The translations under genes were made by a program, and so were the position numbers. Shown piece by piece: positions 42,369 through 51,514 of a DNA stretch of 64,000 nt (position 1 is the first letter of the stretch; each line of letters begins with the position of its first letter). Source of the stretch: Simiduia agarivorans SA1 = DSM 21679. Lineage in GTDB: Bacteria > Pseudomonadota > Gammaproteobacteria > Pseudomonadales > Cellvibrionaceae. The notes under the pieces were generated by a model that worked only from the letters and a program-made list of their open reading frames with translations, had not been told where the DNA came from and made no database searches. Location: positions 3,084,270-3,148,269 of the forward strand of contig NC_018868.3 in the NCBI RefSeq assembly GCF_000305785.2, read 5' to 3'.

Positions 42369-43129
42369 TGGGTGGGCGTGGGCGCGAAGGTCAGCGCCAT
42401 CTGGTATTGCTGCAGCAGCGTCTGCCCTTGCGCACTGTTGGCCACTTTCAGGAATGCCTTTTCCAGGGCGCGCTGCCGCGCATAGGCGTCGGGCAGGGTG
42501 TTGTTGACACACAGCGCGATGCCGATGGGCTTGAGCGCCAGGGTGCGCACCGGAAAGGCCGGGGTCTCCTGCGCCAGATTCAAGGTCATGCGCTCCCGGA
42601 AGTCCGCCAGCAGTCCGATGCGGCCGGCGTTAAAGCCGCGGGTGACCAGGTGGATGGCGTAGCTTGTGTCGAGGTCTGTACCCTCTGGCAGTAGCCGGGA
42701 CATGACAAATCTGACCGATCTGGGCGCATGAACGGTGTGGTTGGTAAGTGCTTGCACGCTTGTCAGGTCAGGATATCTGTCACCATTCACGAACACGGTG
42801 GGGTGGATACGGGTCAGATCCGTTGCTGAGCAGAGGTATTGGCTGGCAAACGCCTGTCGGTATTCCTGGCTTACCAGCGCAACCTCCACTTTGCCTGCCT
42901 GTGTCAACTGAATGAAACGATTCAGTGGCACCTTTTGAATCGACAGCCGCTCGCCGGCATCCAGCGCTGCCAGGCGCAGCAGGTCCAGGGTCAGTCCCCT
43001 GGGACTGGGGTCGCCCGCATTCTGGAAATGAAACGGTGGGAAGTCCACAAAATAGTAGTGCAGCCGGTCCTGCGCCTGGCTCGCGAAGGCGCTGGGAATC
43101 AGTAACAGGGCGAGTAACAGCTGCTTCAA
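42365..43129 (-). CDS. Periplasmic solute-binding-like protein (SBP_bac_3 type)
   Basis: A 254-residue exported protein with a signal peptide (about 1-18, ending ASQA) and a periplasmic-binding fold similar to amino-acid-binding proteins: FVDFPPFHFQ, RGLTLDLLRLAALDAGE, LNRFIQLTQAGKVEVALVS. No permease genes are adjacent, so it may be a stand-alone sensor-like protein. The start is uncertain: TTG 43129 (AAGGA upstream) gives a clean signal peptide, whereas ATG 43216 would add 29 residues that do not look like a signal. Its end overlaps the thiI stop by 4 bp. Confidence 0.72.
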   Translation of the reverse strand: MKQLLLALLLIPSAFASQAQDRLHYYFVDFPPFHFQNAGDPSPRGLTLDLLRLAALDAGERLSIQKVPLNRFIQLTQAGKVEVALVSQEYRQAFASQYLCSATDLTRIHPTVFVNGDRYPDLTSVQALTNHTVHAPRSVRFVMSRLLPEGTDLDTSYAIHLVTRGFNAGRIGLLADFRERMTLNLAQETPAFPVRTLALKPIGIALCVNNTLPDAYARQRALEKAFLKVANSAQGQTLLQQYQMALTFAPTPTH

Positions 43130-43218
43130 AACCGGGTATTCCTTGCTGTGTTCACACTTTAGTTTAGGCGGTCTACCAAGTCTTCGCGCATTTGACTGTT
43201 TATTGAGCACCGACACCG

Positions 43219-43236
43219 GTATAATGCGCGCCCTTT
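43219..43236 (+). promoter_or_regulatory. typA core promoter with GC-rich discriminator
   Basis: The same 18 bp as at the thiI promoter (GTATAATGCGCGCCCTTT), ending 33 bp before the typA start. Confidence 0.6.
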
Positions 43237-43268
43237 GTTTCCACCCTATTCACTCAGAGATACCCCTT

Positions 43269-45077
43269 GTGATCGAGAATTTACGCAATATTGCCATTAT
43301 CGCCCACGTTGACCATGGCAAAACCACCCTGGTAGACAAGTTGTTAAGCCAGTCCGGCACCCTTGATCGCAAGAACGTGGGTACCGAGCGGATCATGGAT
43401 TCTAATGATCAGGAGCGTGAGCGCGGTATTACCATTCTCGCCAAAAATACGGCTATCGAGTGGAACGGCTACCACATCAACATTGTGGATACCCCCGGAC
43501 ACGCCGACTTCGGCGGTGAGGTTGAGCGCGTGCTGTCGATGGTGGATTGCGTGTGTCTGCTGGTGGACGCGGTGGACGGCCCCATGCCGCAAACCCGTTT
43601 TGTAACCTCCAAGGCGTTTGAAAAAGGCCTGAATCCCATTGTAGTGATCAACAAGGTGGATCGCCCCGGCGCGCGTCCAGACTGGGTGATGGATCAGGTG
43701 TTTGACCTGTTCGACCGCCTGGGCGGCACCGACGAGCAGCTGGACTTCCCCGTGGTATACGCCTCGGCCCTGAACGGCATCGCCGGTCTGGATCTGGATG
43801 ACATGGCTGAAGACATGACGCCCCTGTTCCAGATGATCGTGGACAAGGTGCAGCCGCCGGCGGTAGACCGCGATGGCCCGTTCCAGATGCAGATTTCTGC
43901 GCTCGATTACAACTCCTACGTGGGTGTTATCGGTGTGGGCCGCATCAAGCGTGGTTCGGTCAAGCCCAACCAGCAGGTGGTGATCGTTGATGACGAAGGC
44001 AAAACCCGCAAGGGCAAAATCCTGCAGGTGATGGGTTACCTGGGCCTTGAGCGCGTGGAAGAAACCGAAGCTTTTGCGGGCGACATTGTGTGTGTCACCG
44101 GTATCGAAGGCCTGAACATTTCCGACACCCTGTGCGACCCGCAAAATGTGGAAGCGCTGCCGCCGTTGATGGTGGATGAGCCCACCGTGAGCATGACCTT
44201 CCAGGTGAACGATTCGCCCTTCGCTGGTAAAGAAGGCAAGTTCGTGACCTCGCGCAATATCAAAGACCGTCTGGATCAGGAGCTGATCCACAACGTGGCG
44301 CTGCGCGTTCAGCAGGGCGACAGCCCGGACAAGTTCATTGTCTCTGGCCGCGGTGAGCTGCACCTTTCCGTATTGATTGAAAACATGCGTCGCGAAGGCT
44401 TTGAGCTGGGTGTGTCGCGCCCCGAAGTGATCCAGAAAGAAATCGACGGCGTGATTCAGGAGCCGTTCGAGCAGGTGGTGATCGACGTGGAAGAACAGCA
44501 CCAGGGTTCTATCATGGAAGAACTGGGTCTGCGCAAAGCCGAAATGACCAACATGGAGCCCGACGGTCAGGGCCGTGTCAAACTGGAATTCATCGTGCCT
44601 TCGCGCGGCCTGATCGGCTTCCGCGGTCAGTTCCTGACGCTGACGTCCGGTTCCGGCATCATGACGTCGATCTTTGATCATTACGGTCCGGTCAAGCAGG
44701 GCGAAGTGGCCAAGCGCATCAACGGCGTGCTGGTGTCTATGGTGAAGGGCAAAACCCTGGCCTACGGTCTGCACCCGCTGCAGGATCGCGGCCGCTTGTT
44801 CCTGGGCGCCGGTGAAGAAATTTACGAAGGCCAGATCGTCGGTCTGCACAGCCGAGGCAACGACCTGGTGGTAAACCCCACCAAGGCCAAGCAGCTCACC
44901 AACGTACGCGCCTCCGGTACCGATGACGCGCTGACCTTGTCACCGCCCGTGCGCCACACCTTGGAGCAGGCGCTGGAATTCATCGAAGACGACGAGCTGG
45001 TGGAAGTGACGCCGCAAAGCATCCGCCTGCGTAAAAAGCTGCTCACTGAAAACGAGCGCAAGCGCGCGAAAAAGTAA
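43269..45077 (+). CDS. typA: Ribosome-associated GTPase TypA/BipA
   Basis: A 602-residue translational GTPase of the EF-G class. G motifs: [10 protein letters not shown] (G1), RGITI (G2), DTPGHADF (G3), NKVDRPGA (G4), SALNG (G5); then EF-G-like domains and the BipA-specific C-terminal domain ([38 protein letters not shown]). It aids 50S assembly and growth in stress and cold. GTG 43269 is chosen because the family starts at [10 protein letters not shown]; upstream codons overlap the promoter. Confidence 0.97.
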   Translation: MIENLRNIAIIAHVDHGKTTLVDKLLSQSGTLDRKNVGTERIMDSNDQERERGITILAKNTAIEWNGYHINIVDTPGHADFGGEVERVLSMVDCVCLLVDAVDGPMPQTRFVTSKAFEKGLNPIVVINKVDRPGARPDWVMDQVFDLFDRLGGTDEQLDFPVVYASALNGIAGLDLDDMAEDMTPLFQMIVDKVQPPAVDRDGPFQMQISALDYNSYVGVIGVGRIKRGSVKPNQQVVIVDDEGKTRKGKILQVMGYLGLERVEETEAFAGDIVCVTGIEGLNISDTLCDPQNVEALPPLMVDEPTVSMTFQVNDSPFAGKEGKFVTSRNIKDRLDQELIHNVALRVQQGDSPDKFIVSGRGELHLSVLIENMRREGFELGVSRPEVIQKEIDGVIQEPFEQVVIDVEEQHQGSIMEELGLRKAEMTNMEPDGQGRVKLEFIVPSRGLIGFRGQFLTLTSGSGIMTSIFDHYGPVKQGEVAKRINGVLVSMVKGKTLAYGLHPLQDRGRLFLGAGEEIYEGQIVGLHSRGNDLVVNPTKAKQLTNVRASGTDDALTLSPPVRHTLEQALEFIEDDELVEVTPQSIRLRKKLLTENERKRAKK

Positions 45078-45091
45078 TCGCCCGTGTGATG

Positions 45092-45119
45092 AAAAAGACC
45101 GGCAGTTGCCGGTCTTTTT
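45092..45119 (+). terminator. Intrinsic terminator of typA
   Basis: A 13-bp stem (AAAAAGACCGGCA / TGCCGGTCTTTTT) with a 2-nt loop and a T-run, 14 bp after the typA stop. Confidence 0.9.
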
Positions 45120-45155
45120 GTTTGGCAGTCAGTTGATAAATCAAAAGGTGTCCTT

Positions 45156-46532
45156 GTGAAATCCGGTAGCAAAAGTCCGCGTGGAAAATTCCCTGCGTCA
45201 AAAAAAACGCCCGCGCGTGGGTCGAGCAAAACCTCCGCCGGTTTTTCGGCTGCAGGACCCTGGGCTTTGATCTGGCAGGCGTGGCAGGCCCAGCCCGCGG
45301 GCACCCATCTGGACCGCTGGCTGAGTGCCAATCTCGCCAAATTGGTGCCGGCACCGGGCGCGCATGCCGCGTTAGTCACGCGCCTGCAGAAGGCGGTGGC
45401 GTATCAACAACTGATATGCGCGCTGGCCCATCAGTTTGAAGCCGGGCACGCCAATATCGACTGGCTGGCGTGGGACGCCAAGTGGACGCCCGAGCAGGTG
45501 ACGCGTTTGTCAGCGTCGCAAATTGAGCAATGGCTGGATCTCCGGTTAAACCCAGAGCCCGCGCAAGCCGCACCTGAGTTGGCGAAGAAAATCCAACTGG
45601 CGCAATCCTTTCGCGCAGGCACGGAAAGCAATCCGTCATTGTTTGCTCTGTGGCATGGTTTGCGACCGGGTTGGATGGCCGCAATAAGCAAGCGCGCCGA
45701 ACTCAGTGGTTGGTCTAAGGCGCAATTAAATGCATTTGCGGCCGCCCAGGCGTTGCCCCCGCCTTTGTGGTTGCGTCTGCAATCCGACATGACGCCTGAG
45801 CAAGCCAAAACGTCACTTGAACAAGACGGTGTGTTGGTTGAGCTGAGTGAGCAGGGCTTGTGCGCTCACGGGGGTAAATCCATCAAACTTAGCCAGCTGC
45901 ACAAAGCCGGCGCGCTCGAAGTACAGGACCTTGCCAGCCAGTGTTTGTCCGGGCGGGTAGAGGTCCGCCCCGGCCAGAAAGCATGGGATGTGTGCGCCGG
46001 TGCAGGCGGTAAAACCCTCGCCATTGGCGCCGGCATGCATAACAAGGGCATGTTGCTGGCCACCGATATTCACGAACGCAAACTGCAAGAGCTGAAGCGT
46101 CGCGCCAAGCGCGCCGGGTTATACAACATCCGCTCGTTTGTATGGAGCGCCGACGCGCCCCTGGCATTGCCAAAAGAAGTGGCGCAGCAACAGGGGTTTG
46201 ATTGGGTGTTGGTGGATGCGCCTTGCAGCGCCTCTGGCACCTGGCGGCGCAACCCGGAAGCGCGCTGGCGTTATACCACTGCAGATACCGAAGAACTCGT
46301 GCAATTGCAGCGCAAAATTGTCAGCAACGCCCTGCCAGCAGTGCGCCCGGGCGGCAGCTTCGTGTACGCCACCTGCAGTTGGGACGAGCGAGAAAACGAG
46401 CAGCAAGTCGCCTGGCTGTTGACGCAATACCCTGATTTCAGTTTGGTGTCCCAATCTTTACTCGGCTGTCCGGACATGGATTCAGATACGATGTTTGTGG
46501 CAGTATTCAGAAAAATGCCAACAGCCAGCTAG
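45156..46532 (+). CDS. RsmB/NOP-family RNA m5C methyltransferase
   Basis: A 458-residue RNA (cytosine-5) methyltransferase. The N-terminal 35 residues are basic and probably disordered. A helical region (40-250) is followed by the SAM domain: motif I WDVCAGAGGKTL, motif IV VDAPCSASGTWRRNPE (catalytic Cys) and motif VI YATCSWDERENEQQV (second Cys). The target RNA is unknown; the low similarity of the N-terminal part to RsmB and the lack of PUA suggest a distinct paralogue. GTG 45156 follows AAAGG. The next gene starts 22 bp downstream. Confidence 0.87.
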   Translation: MKSGSKSPRGKFPASKKTPARGSSKTSAGFSAAGPWALIWQAWQAQPAGTHLDRWLSANLAKLVPAPGAHAALVTRLQKAVAYQQLICALAHQFEAGHANIDWLAWDAKWTPEQVTRLSASQIEQWLDLRLNPEPAQAAPELAKKIQLAQSFRAGTESNPSLFALWHGLRPGWMAAISKRAELSGWSKAQLNAFAAAQALPPPLWLRLQSDMTPEQAKTSLEQDGVLVELSEQGLCAHGGKSIKLSQLHKAGALEVQDLASQCLSGRVEVRPGQKAWDVCAGAGGKTLAIGAGMHNKGMLLATDIHERKLQELKRRAKRAGLYNIRSFVWSADAPLALPKEVAQQQGFDWVLVDAPCSASGTWRRNPEARWRYTTADTEELVQLQRKIVSNALPAVRPGGSFVYATCSWDERENEQQVAWLLTQYPDFSLVSQSLLGCPDMDSDTMFVAVFRKMPTAS

Positions 46533-46554
46533 TCACCTTTAAGAGGACGCTTCA

Positions 46555-47031
46555 ATGGCCCATGACCCACGCGATGAATTGCATCAGGAGTTACCCACAG
46601 ACCATCCGGATACGTTGATATCCGCGATGCATCGGGTGATTCAGTGGGCCGTAAAAGTGCTGGCGGCATTGATGGTGATGGTTATATTGTTGGGTGTCGC
46701 TGACGTGGTCTATGTGCTGTACCAGAAGTTGGTAGAGCCTCCCATGTTTTTGCTGGATGTGAACGATATCTTCTATGTGTTCGGCGCCTTTATGGTGGTG
46801 CTGATCGCGATTGAAATTTTCATCAATATCCGGCTTTACCTTGGCAGCCATGTGTTTCCGGTTAAGTTGGTAGTGGCCACTGCATTGATGGCCATCGCCC
46901 GGAAAATCATTATTCTCGACGTCGAGAAATTATCCTACCAGTACGTGCTTGCGATCGGTGTCACCTTGTTGGCATTAGGCATTACTTATTGGCTGTTGAC
47001 GCTGAAGCCCGCTGCGCAATCGGAGCATTGA
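46555..47031 (+). CDS. PsiE-family membrane protein
   Basis: A 158-residue protein with four membrane segments (about 32-52, 68-90, 102-115 and 128-148) and the PsiE-family pattern DIFYVFGAFMVVLIAIEIFINIRLYLG followed by ALMAIARKIIILD. PsiE is phosphate-starvation inducible in E. coli but its function is not known. No Pho box was recognised here. Confidence 0.83.
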   Translation: MAHDPRDELHQELPTDHPDTLISAMHRVIQWAVKVLAALMVMVILLGVADVVYVLYQKLVEPPMFLLDVNDIFYVFGAFMVVLIAIEIFINIRLYLGSHVFPVKLVVATALMAIARKIIILDVEKLSYQYVLAIGVTLLALGITYWLLTLKPAAQSEH

Positions 47032-47123
47032 GTCGTTCCAACGCAATTGCGGTTCTCTCTGGCGCAGGCCGACCGGCCCGGTGTATTCAAGGCGCTAAGC
47101 TGTCGGAAAAACGGAGGGCTGCC

Positions 47124-47633
47124 ATGAAAATGCTTGCCAACGGGTTCCTGCTGACAGGCCTGTTATTCTCGCCAATCGCTTTCGCTTCCGGCTGTGATAC
47201 CGGGCCTCATCGCCAATTCGATTTCTGGCTGGGTGAGTGGGCGGTCTCGGTGGAAGGTAAAGGCCAGGTCGGGCACAACCGCATTGAAAAAATTGTGGAT
47301 GGGTGTGCCCTGCGTGAAACTTACACCACAGCAGGAAAATATCACGGCACCTCCTATAACAGTTACAGCCCGGTTACTGGTCAATGGCACCAGACCTGGG
47401 TGGATAACAGCGGATTGACGCTGTTGTTATCCGGCGGCTGGCGCGAGGGCACGATGGTGTTGTCGGGCGATGGCATCAGCCCCACGGGCACACCGGTGTT
47501 GCACCGCATTAGCTGGACGCCACTGCAGGATGGCGGGGTAAGGCAGTTGTGGGAATCGCGTCCCAAAAACAACGAAAACGCTGATTGGGTTAAGGTGTTT
47601 GATGGCCTCTACAGCCCGGTCAAAGCTGAATGA
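47124..47633 (+). CDS. Exported DUF1579-like protein
   Basis: A 169-residue protein with a signal peptide (about 1-22, ending AFAS) followed by HRQFDFWLGEWAVS, the opening typical of DUF1579-type calycin-like beta-barrels; the later LRETYTTAGKYHGTSYNSYSP and GTPVLHRISWTP fit the same family. A small-ligand-binding role is guessed. ATG 47124 follows ACGGAGG. It ends 9 bp from the convergent modC. Confidence 0.8.
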   Translation: MKMLANGFLLTGLLFSPIAFASGCDTGPHRQFDFWLGEWAVSVEGKGQVGHNRIEKIVDGCALRETYTTAGKYHGTSYNSYSPVTGQWHQTWVDNSGLTLLLSGGWREGTMVLSGDGISPTGTPVLHRISWTPLQDGGVRQLWESRPKNNENADWVKVFDGLYSPVKAE

Positions 47634-47642
47634 AAAACCCGT

Positions 47643-48653
47643 TCAGATTTGTACCGTGCCTTTGATTTGTGCGTATACCCACTGCCCCGGTGCCAGTCCC
47701 AGCTGGCGGATTGAATGACCGGACAGCAAGGCGCGCAAGGTTTGCCGGCCCAGCGCGAGTTCCAGTGTGGCGTAAGCTGCATCCGCATCGCCCAGAGATT
47801 GAATCCGGACTTTGACGATATTCAGAATGCTGCTGTCGTTCGCGCGTGTCAGCGCGATGCTGACGTCGCGGGCGTCGATGGCGATTCCCCGCTCGGTAAT
47901 GTGTTGTTTGCCCACCAGCCGGATCTGTTGGCCGTCATCCAACAACAGGGTTGAAAATCCGTTCGCCGAAGGTTTTACCTCGCCGCATAAAATACTGAAT
48001 GCGTGGCCGCGCTGTTGCACCAGAAGCGGGTGGTTGATCAGCGCCTGCAATTGGCCGTCACACAGCCGGGTTTTGTCCATCAGCATCAGATGATCGGCCA
48101 CGTGCAGCAGTTCATCCAGTTGGTGGGTCACCATGATCACGGGCTTTTCTTTGCCGGCGGCTTTGATCAGCGCGAGCGCATTGCGCTTGCGTTCGGCATC
48201 CAGCCCGGTAAGCGGTTCGTCCAGTAAAATGGCCTGGCCCTGATGCGCAAGTGTACGCGCCAGCGCAACCCGGCGTTGCTCACCGCCCGACAGTTGGTTG
48301 GCCCGGGTGTGCAGTAAATGAGTGAGATCCAGTGCGTCGATCAACTGCGCGGGCAGCGGGATTGACTGGCCCAGCACAATATTATCGGCCACGGTTTTGT
48401 GCGGCAGCAGGCGCGATTCCTGAAACATCATGCCCAGCTTGCGCGCCGCGGGTGCAAGGGTTTGTGTGCCTGAAAGCCAGCGCTGTTGCCTGAAGCTGAT
48501 GTTACCCCGATGGGGGTCCAGCCCGGCCAGTGCGCGCAGCAATCGGGTTTTGCCGCAGCCGGATTGCCCGAATAACACGGTCACGCCCTCGGTGGGCAGT
48601 GTCAGGTCTGGCTGCTGGGGCAGCGTCAACAGGTTGATGTGCCACCCGTTCAT
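47643..48653 (-). CDS. modC: Molybdate ABC transporter ATPase
   Basis: A 336-residue ATPase: Walker A GQSGCGKTR (about 29-37), signature LSGGEQRRVALARTL, Walker B AILLDEPLTGLD, then a C-terminal TOBE/MOP-type molybdate-binding domain (about 260-336). It powers molybdate import. Start ATG overlaps the modB stop. Confidence 0.93.
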   Translation of the reverse strand: MNGWHINLLTLPQQPDLTLPTEGVTVLFGQSGCGKTRLLRALAGLDPHRGNISFRQQRWLSGTQTLAPAARKLGMMFQESRLLPHKTVADNIVLGQSIPLPAQLIDALDLTHLLHTRANQLSGGEQRRVALARTLAHQGQAILLDEPLTGLDAERKRNALALIKAAGKEKPVIMVTHQLDELLHVADHLMLMDKTRLCDGQLQALINHPLLVQQRGHAFSILCGEVKPSANGFSTLLLDDGQQIRLVGKQHITERGIAIDARDVSIALTRANDSSILNIVKVRIQSLGDADAAYATLELALGRQTLRALLSGHSIRQLGLAPGQWVYAQIKGTVQI

Positions 48654-49312
48654 GACTTTTTCCGGCCGTAAATGGCAAGCAGGGCAACCACGGCAATGGC
48701 GAGCATGATCAGCGACAGTTGATGCGCAGCCGCGTAATCCAATTGTTCGACCGCATCAAAAATTGCGATCGAGGCGACCCGGGTTTCATCGGGAATATTG
48801 CCGCCAATCATCAGTACCACCCCGAATTCGCCCAGCGTATGGGCGAAGCCCAACACAAACGCACCGGCGAATCCTTGCTTGCACAGCGGCAGTACCACCT
48901 GGGCAAACTGTTGCCAGCGATTCAGCCCCTGCAGCTCAGCCATTTCGAGCAAACCTTTGTCCAGTTGCGCGAAGCTGGCTTGCAGCGGTTGCACCACAAA
49001 CGGCAGGGAGTACACCATCGAGCCGATCACCAGACCGGTAAAACTGAAGGCCAGACTGCTGCCGGTGAGTGCCAGCCACTGGGCACCCGGCCATTGGTGG
49101 GGCGAAAACGCCAACAGCAGATAAAAGCCGATGACGGTGGGCGGCAACACCAGGGGTAGCGCCACCAGAATTTCGCTGGCGCGGGCGAGTGCGCTCGTGG
49201 ATGCCTGCAGCCACCAGGCCAACGGAATGGCGAGTAACAACAACAGCGTTGTGCTCACCGCCGCCAGTTTGAGTGAAAGCACAATCGCCGCCAGGGCCGC
49301 CGCGTCAATCAT
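48650..49312 (-). CDS. modB: Molybdate ABC transporter permease
   Basis: A 220-residue permease with about five to six membrane segments and the ABC-permease coupling loop LEMAELQGLNRWQQFAQVVLPLCKQGFAGAFVLGFAHTLGEFG, in which the EAA-like motif and the GEFG typical of ModB are clear. It overlaps modA and modC, so the three form one operon. Confidence 0.94.
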   Translation of the reverse strand: MIDAAALAAIVLSLKLAAVSTTLLLLLAIPLAWWLQASTSALARASEILVALPLVLPPTVIGFYLLLAFSPHQWPGAQWLALTGSSLAFSFTGLVIGSMVYSLPFVVQPLQASFAQLDKGLLEMAELQGLNRWQQFAQVVLPLCKQGFAGAFVLGFAHTLGEFGVVLMIGGNIPDETRVASIAIFDAVEQLDYAAAHQLSLIMLAIAVVALLAIYGRKKS

Positions 49313-50012
49313 CAGCGTTCACCGGATCGTAACCCAATGGCTGCAGCTGCCGTTGAGTGTCGGGGCTTAACAAAAACGTGATGAACTGCGTGCTCCGGGG
49401 CGACGGTTTTATGACCAACAATTGTTGGCGAATGGGCGCATGCAACTGCGCGGTGAGATTAAAGCGCGTGGGCGCATCCGCAGGCACCAAGGACCCCGCC
49501 AGCCAGGCGGTATTGATGTGGCCGGCGTCATACCACTGCCGCACCTGGGCAATGTTGGCAGCGGTTACCCGGGTGGCTGAGAGGGGTGCCAGTGATTGCA
49601 TCAAGGTGTCGGCCGCCGCGCCGTAGGGGGCCAGAGCCGGATTGGCCAACGCAATTTTATCGCTCTTGCGCAACAGGCTCTGCCAGTCGTTTGCCGCTGT
49701 GCGGCTTACCAGCCAGAGTTGGCCCTGCGCATAGGTCTGCGGCAAATCACCACCAAGGCTGCTGTGCAATCTGGCGGGGTAATGGTCGTCGGCGGATAAA
49801 AAAATATCGAACGGGGCGCCTTGCAGAATCTGGGTCGCGAGTTGACCGGATGCGCCGCTGCTGATGACCAGTTCAATGCCGGTGGTGCGGGTAAACTCGG
49901 GCGCAAGTGCGGCCAGTGCCGGCCGGAAATTGCTGGCCACCGCCAGGCGCAGCGATTCCGCCACCGCAGTCATGGCGGTCATCATCAACAACAGTAAGAT
50001 CGCTAAACGCAT
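49305..50012 (-). CDS. modA: Molybdate-binding periplasmic protein
   Basis: A 235-residue exported binding protein: signal peptide 1-18, then LRLAVASNF (oxyanion-binding Ser), ELVISSGASGQLATQI, APFDIFLSADDHYP and the hinge residues of the ModA family. It captures molybdate or tungstate. No ModE box or Moco riboswitch was recognised upstream. Confidence 0.93.
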   Translation of the reverse strand: MRLAILLLLMMTAMTAVAESLRLAVASNFRPALAALAPEFTRTTGIELVISSGASGQLATQILQGAPFDIFLSADDHYPARLHSSLGGDLPQTYAQGQLWLVSRTAANDWQSLLRKSDKIALANPALAPYGAAADTLMQSLAPLSATRVTAANIAQVRQWYDAGHINTAWLAGSLVPADAPTRFNLTAQLHAPIRQQLLVIKPSPRSTQFITFLLSPDTQRQLQPLGYDPVNADD

Positions 50013-50110
50013 GGAAAGCTTCTGGCCGGCAACAAGCGTAGAGCCGCATGTTAGCAGAATTTCCGGTGACTACCTTGCGGGGGATCAATGGCCCGTGCGA
50101 TGCAGGCGGC

Positions 50111-50494
50111 TCAGTGGTCCTGATGGTCCGACATCATGCGCGAGACGCTGCGCTCGGCCCGGTCAGATTCCTTTTTGAGCAGCTCGCGCAGGCGCGCCTG
50201 GTTGTCGATGCCAAGTGCCCGGCATTCAATGCCCAGCAGGTGGTCGCGCTGGTGGGCCAGTTTGCCCTGCATTTTGATCAGGTTGTTGTCGCCGGCTTCA
50301 ATCGACAGGATGATTTCTTCGCCCGGCGTCAGGTCATGGGGCCGGATCAGCGCCGCCAGCGCGCCGTTGAACGACACGTCGACGATGTGTACGTCAAACT
50401 TCTTTTGGGTGGTCATGAGGGTGGCATAGGCGCGGTAGTGCACGCGCGGAAAGTAACGCCGTTCGCGGTTGTCGTCTGTGCTGGTGGTAGTCAT
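50111..50494 (-). CDS. PilZ-domain protein
   Basis: A 127-residue single PilZ domain. The c-di-GMP-binding motifs are RRYFPR near residue 12 (R-x3-R) and DVSFNGAL near 39 (D-x-S-x2-G), both intact, so c-di-GMP binding is expected. The output partner is unknown. A second PilZ gene lies about 100 bp upstream in the same direction. Confidence 0.85.
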   Translation of the reverse strand: MTTTSTDDNRERRYFPRVHYRAYATLMTTQKKFDVHIVDVSFNGALAALIRPHDLTPGEEIILSIEAGDNNLIKMQGKLAHQRDHLLGIECRALGIDNQARLRELLKKESDRAERSVSRMMSDHQDH

Positions 50495-50598
50495 TCCCTA
50501 TAAACCTCTTCCAGGGTGTCCGCTTAAGGGTGGTCGCTGCCGGCCCGGAGGACATATATTAATACGTGAGTACCATTTGTGGTAGCGTTGGTTCAGTG

Positions 50599-50967
50599 TC
50601 AGGGCAGGTCGGAGACCAATTGCCTGAGCTCCCGTTCGGCGGCATCGGCGTCGCCGGTATTCAGGCTGATCAGTTGGCGCAGATGCGCCATGCTGTCCAC
50701 ATCAATTTCACAGCAATGCAGCCCCAATTGCCGTCCCGCCTGATGGGCCAGGCGCGCCGTCAGGGTAATGTGAGTCTGGTCGTCCAGCCTCAAATCCAGG
50801 CTCATGGGTTCATCGGCGAGGGGTTGGCTGTCGTCGGGCAGCAGCAGGAGCGCGCCCTTGAGCGAGATGTCGACCAAGGTGCAGTGCCATAGATGCTGTC
50901 CCTGCGTGAGTCTGATGGCGCGGGTAAATTTCACCCTTACAAAGCGGCGGCGATTGGTGGTTGGCAT
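50599..50967 (-). CDS. PilZ-domain protein
   Basis: A 122-residue PilZ domain with RRRFVRV near residue 6 and DISLKGAL near 33, so both ligand motifs are present. It is similar in length and layout to the neighbouring PilZ gene and may be a tandem duplicate that diverged; the pair could share a transcript. Confidence 0.84.
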   Translation of the reverse strand: MPTTNRRRFVRVKFTRAIRLTQGQHLWHCTLVDISLKGALLLLPDDSQPLADEPMSLDLRLDDQTHITLTARLAHQAGRQLGLHCCEIDVDSMAHLRQLISLNTGDADAAERELRQLVSDLP

Positions 50968-51142
50968 ACTGAACCTCCTGAGCCTAAGTGTAGTCGCTGG
51001 CGCACCCGGCCGCGTGGCTTTACATGACGGAACCGGTGAACGGCCGGGTAAATGCGGTCACTGTCGCCTTGTCTTTGATCCTTCACATTTGCGTGCCCGC
51101 ATCCGGCCCTTATAATGGCCCTACTCTCAGGGAGGACACCCG

Positions 51143-51460
51143 ATGCCCAAATACACCGTCTTAGTTTTTTTTCTGGCCGCGCTCGCTCTGGCTGCCTGTG
51201 GTCAGGAACGTGCGCCCATCGCCAGTTCTGCTGCGCCCGCGGCTGAGCATAAAGCAGAGGCCAAGCCTGCGGTTGCCGAAGCGGTAGAACAGATTGCCGA
51301 TAGCTGTATCGACACCAGTAAGATCAACCCGAATCGCATGTGTACGATGGATTACAATCCGGTTTGTGGTTGTGACGGCAAAACCTACAGCAACGCCTGT
51401 GGCGCAACCAATGCCGGCGTCACCAGCTGGACCAAAGGTGAGTGCCCCTCCACCCATTGA
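51143..51460 (+). CDS. Kazal-type serine-protease-inhibitor lipoprotein
   Basis: A 105-residue lipoprotein: signal peptide with lipobox LAAC (Cys at 19), an Ala/Glu/Lys-rich linker, then a Kazal domain with MDYNPVCGCDGKTYSNAC and a final Cys before the end. Six cysteines follow the Kazal spacing. Such bacterial inhibitors are thought to guard the envelope from foreign serine proteases. A weak hairpin follows at 51476-51493. Confidence 0.85.
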   Translation: MPKYTVLVFFLAALALAACGQERAPIASSAAPAAEHKAEAKPAVAEAVEQIADSCIDTSKINPNRMCTMDYNPVCGCDGKTYSNACGATNAGVTSWTKGECPSTH

Positions 51461-51475
51461 TGCCACGATTTAACG

Positions 51476-51493
51476 CCCCATCGCCCGATGGGG
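51476..51493 (+). terminator. Hairpin after the Kazal gene
   Basis: CCCCATCG and CGATGGGG pair around 2 nt; a four-T run follows 6 nt later. It lies 16 bp after the Kazal stop and 22 bp before the importer gene, so it may be a weak terminator. Confidence 0.5.
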
Positions 51494-51514
51494 CCAGGCT
51501 TTTGCAGGCTCTGA

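Noticed and set aside
43344..44849. 501-codon open frame antisense to typA
   Set aside because: typA is unmistakable on the other strand. Long antisense frames are common in GC-rich genes, and this one has no recognisable domain or ribosome-binding site.
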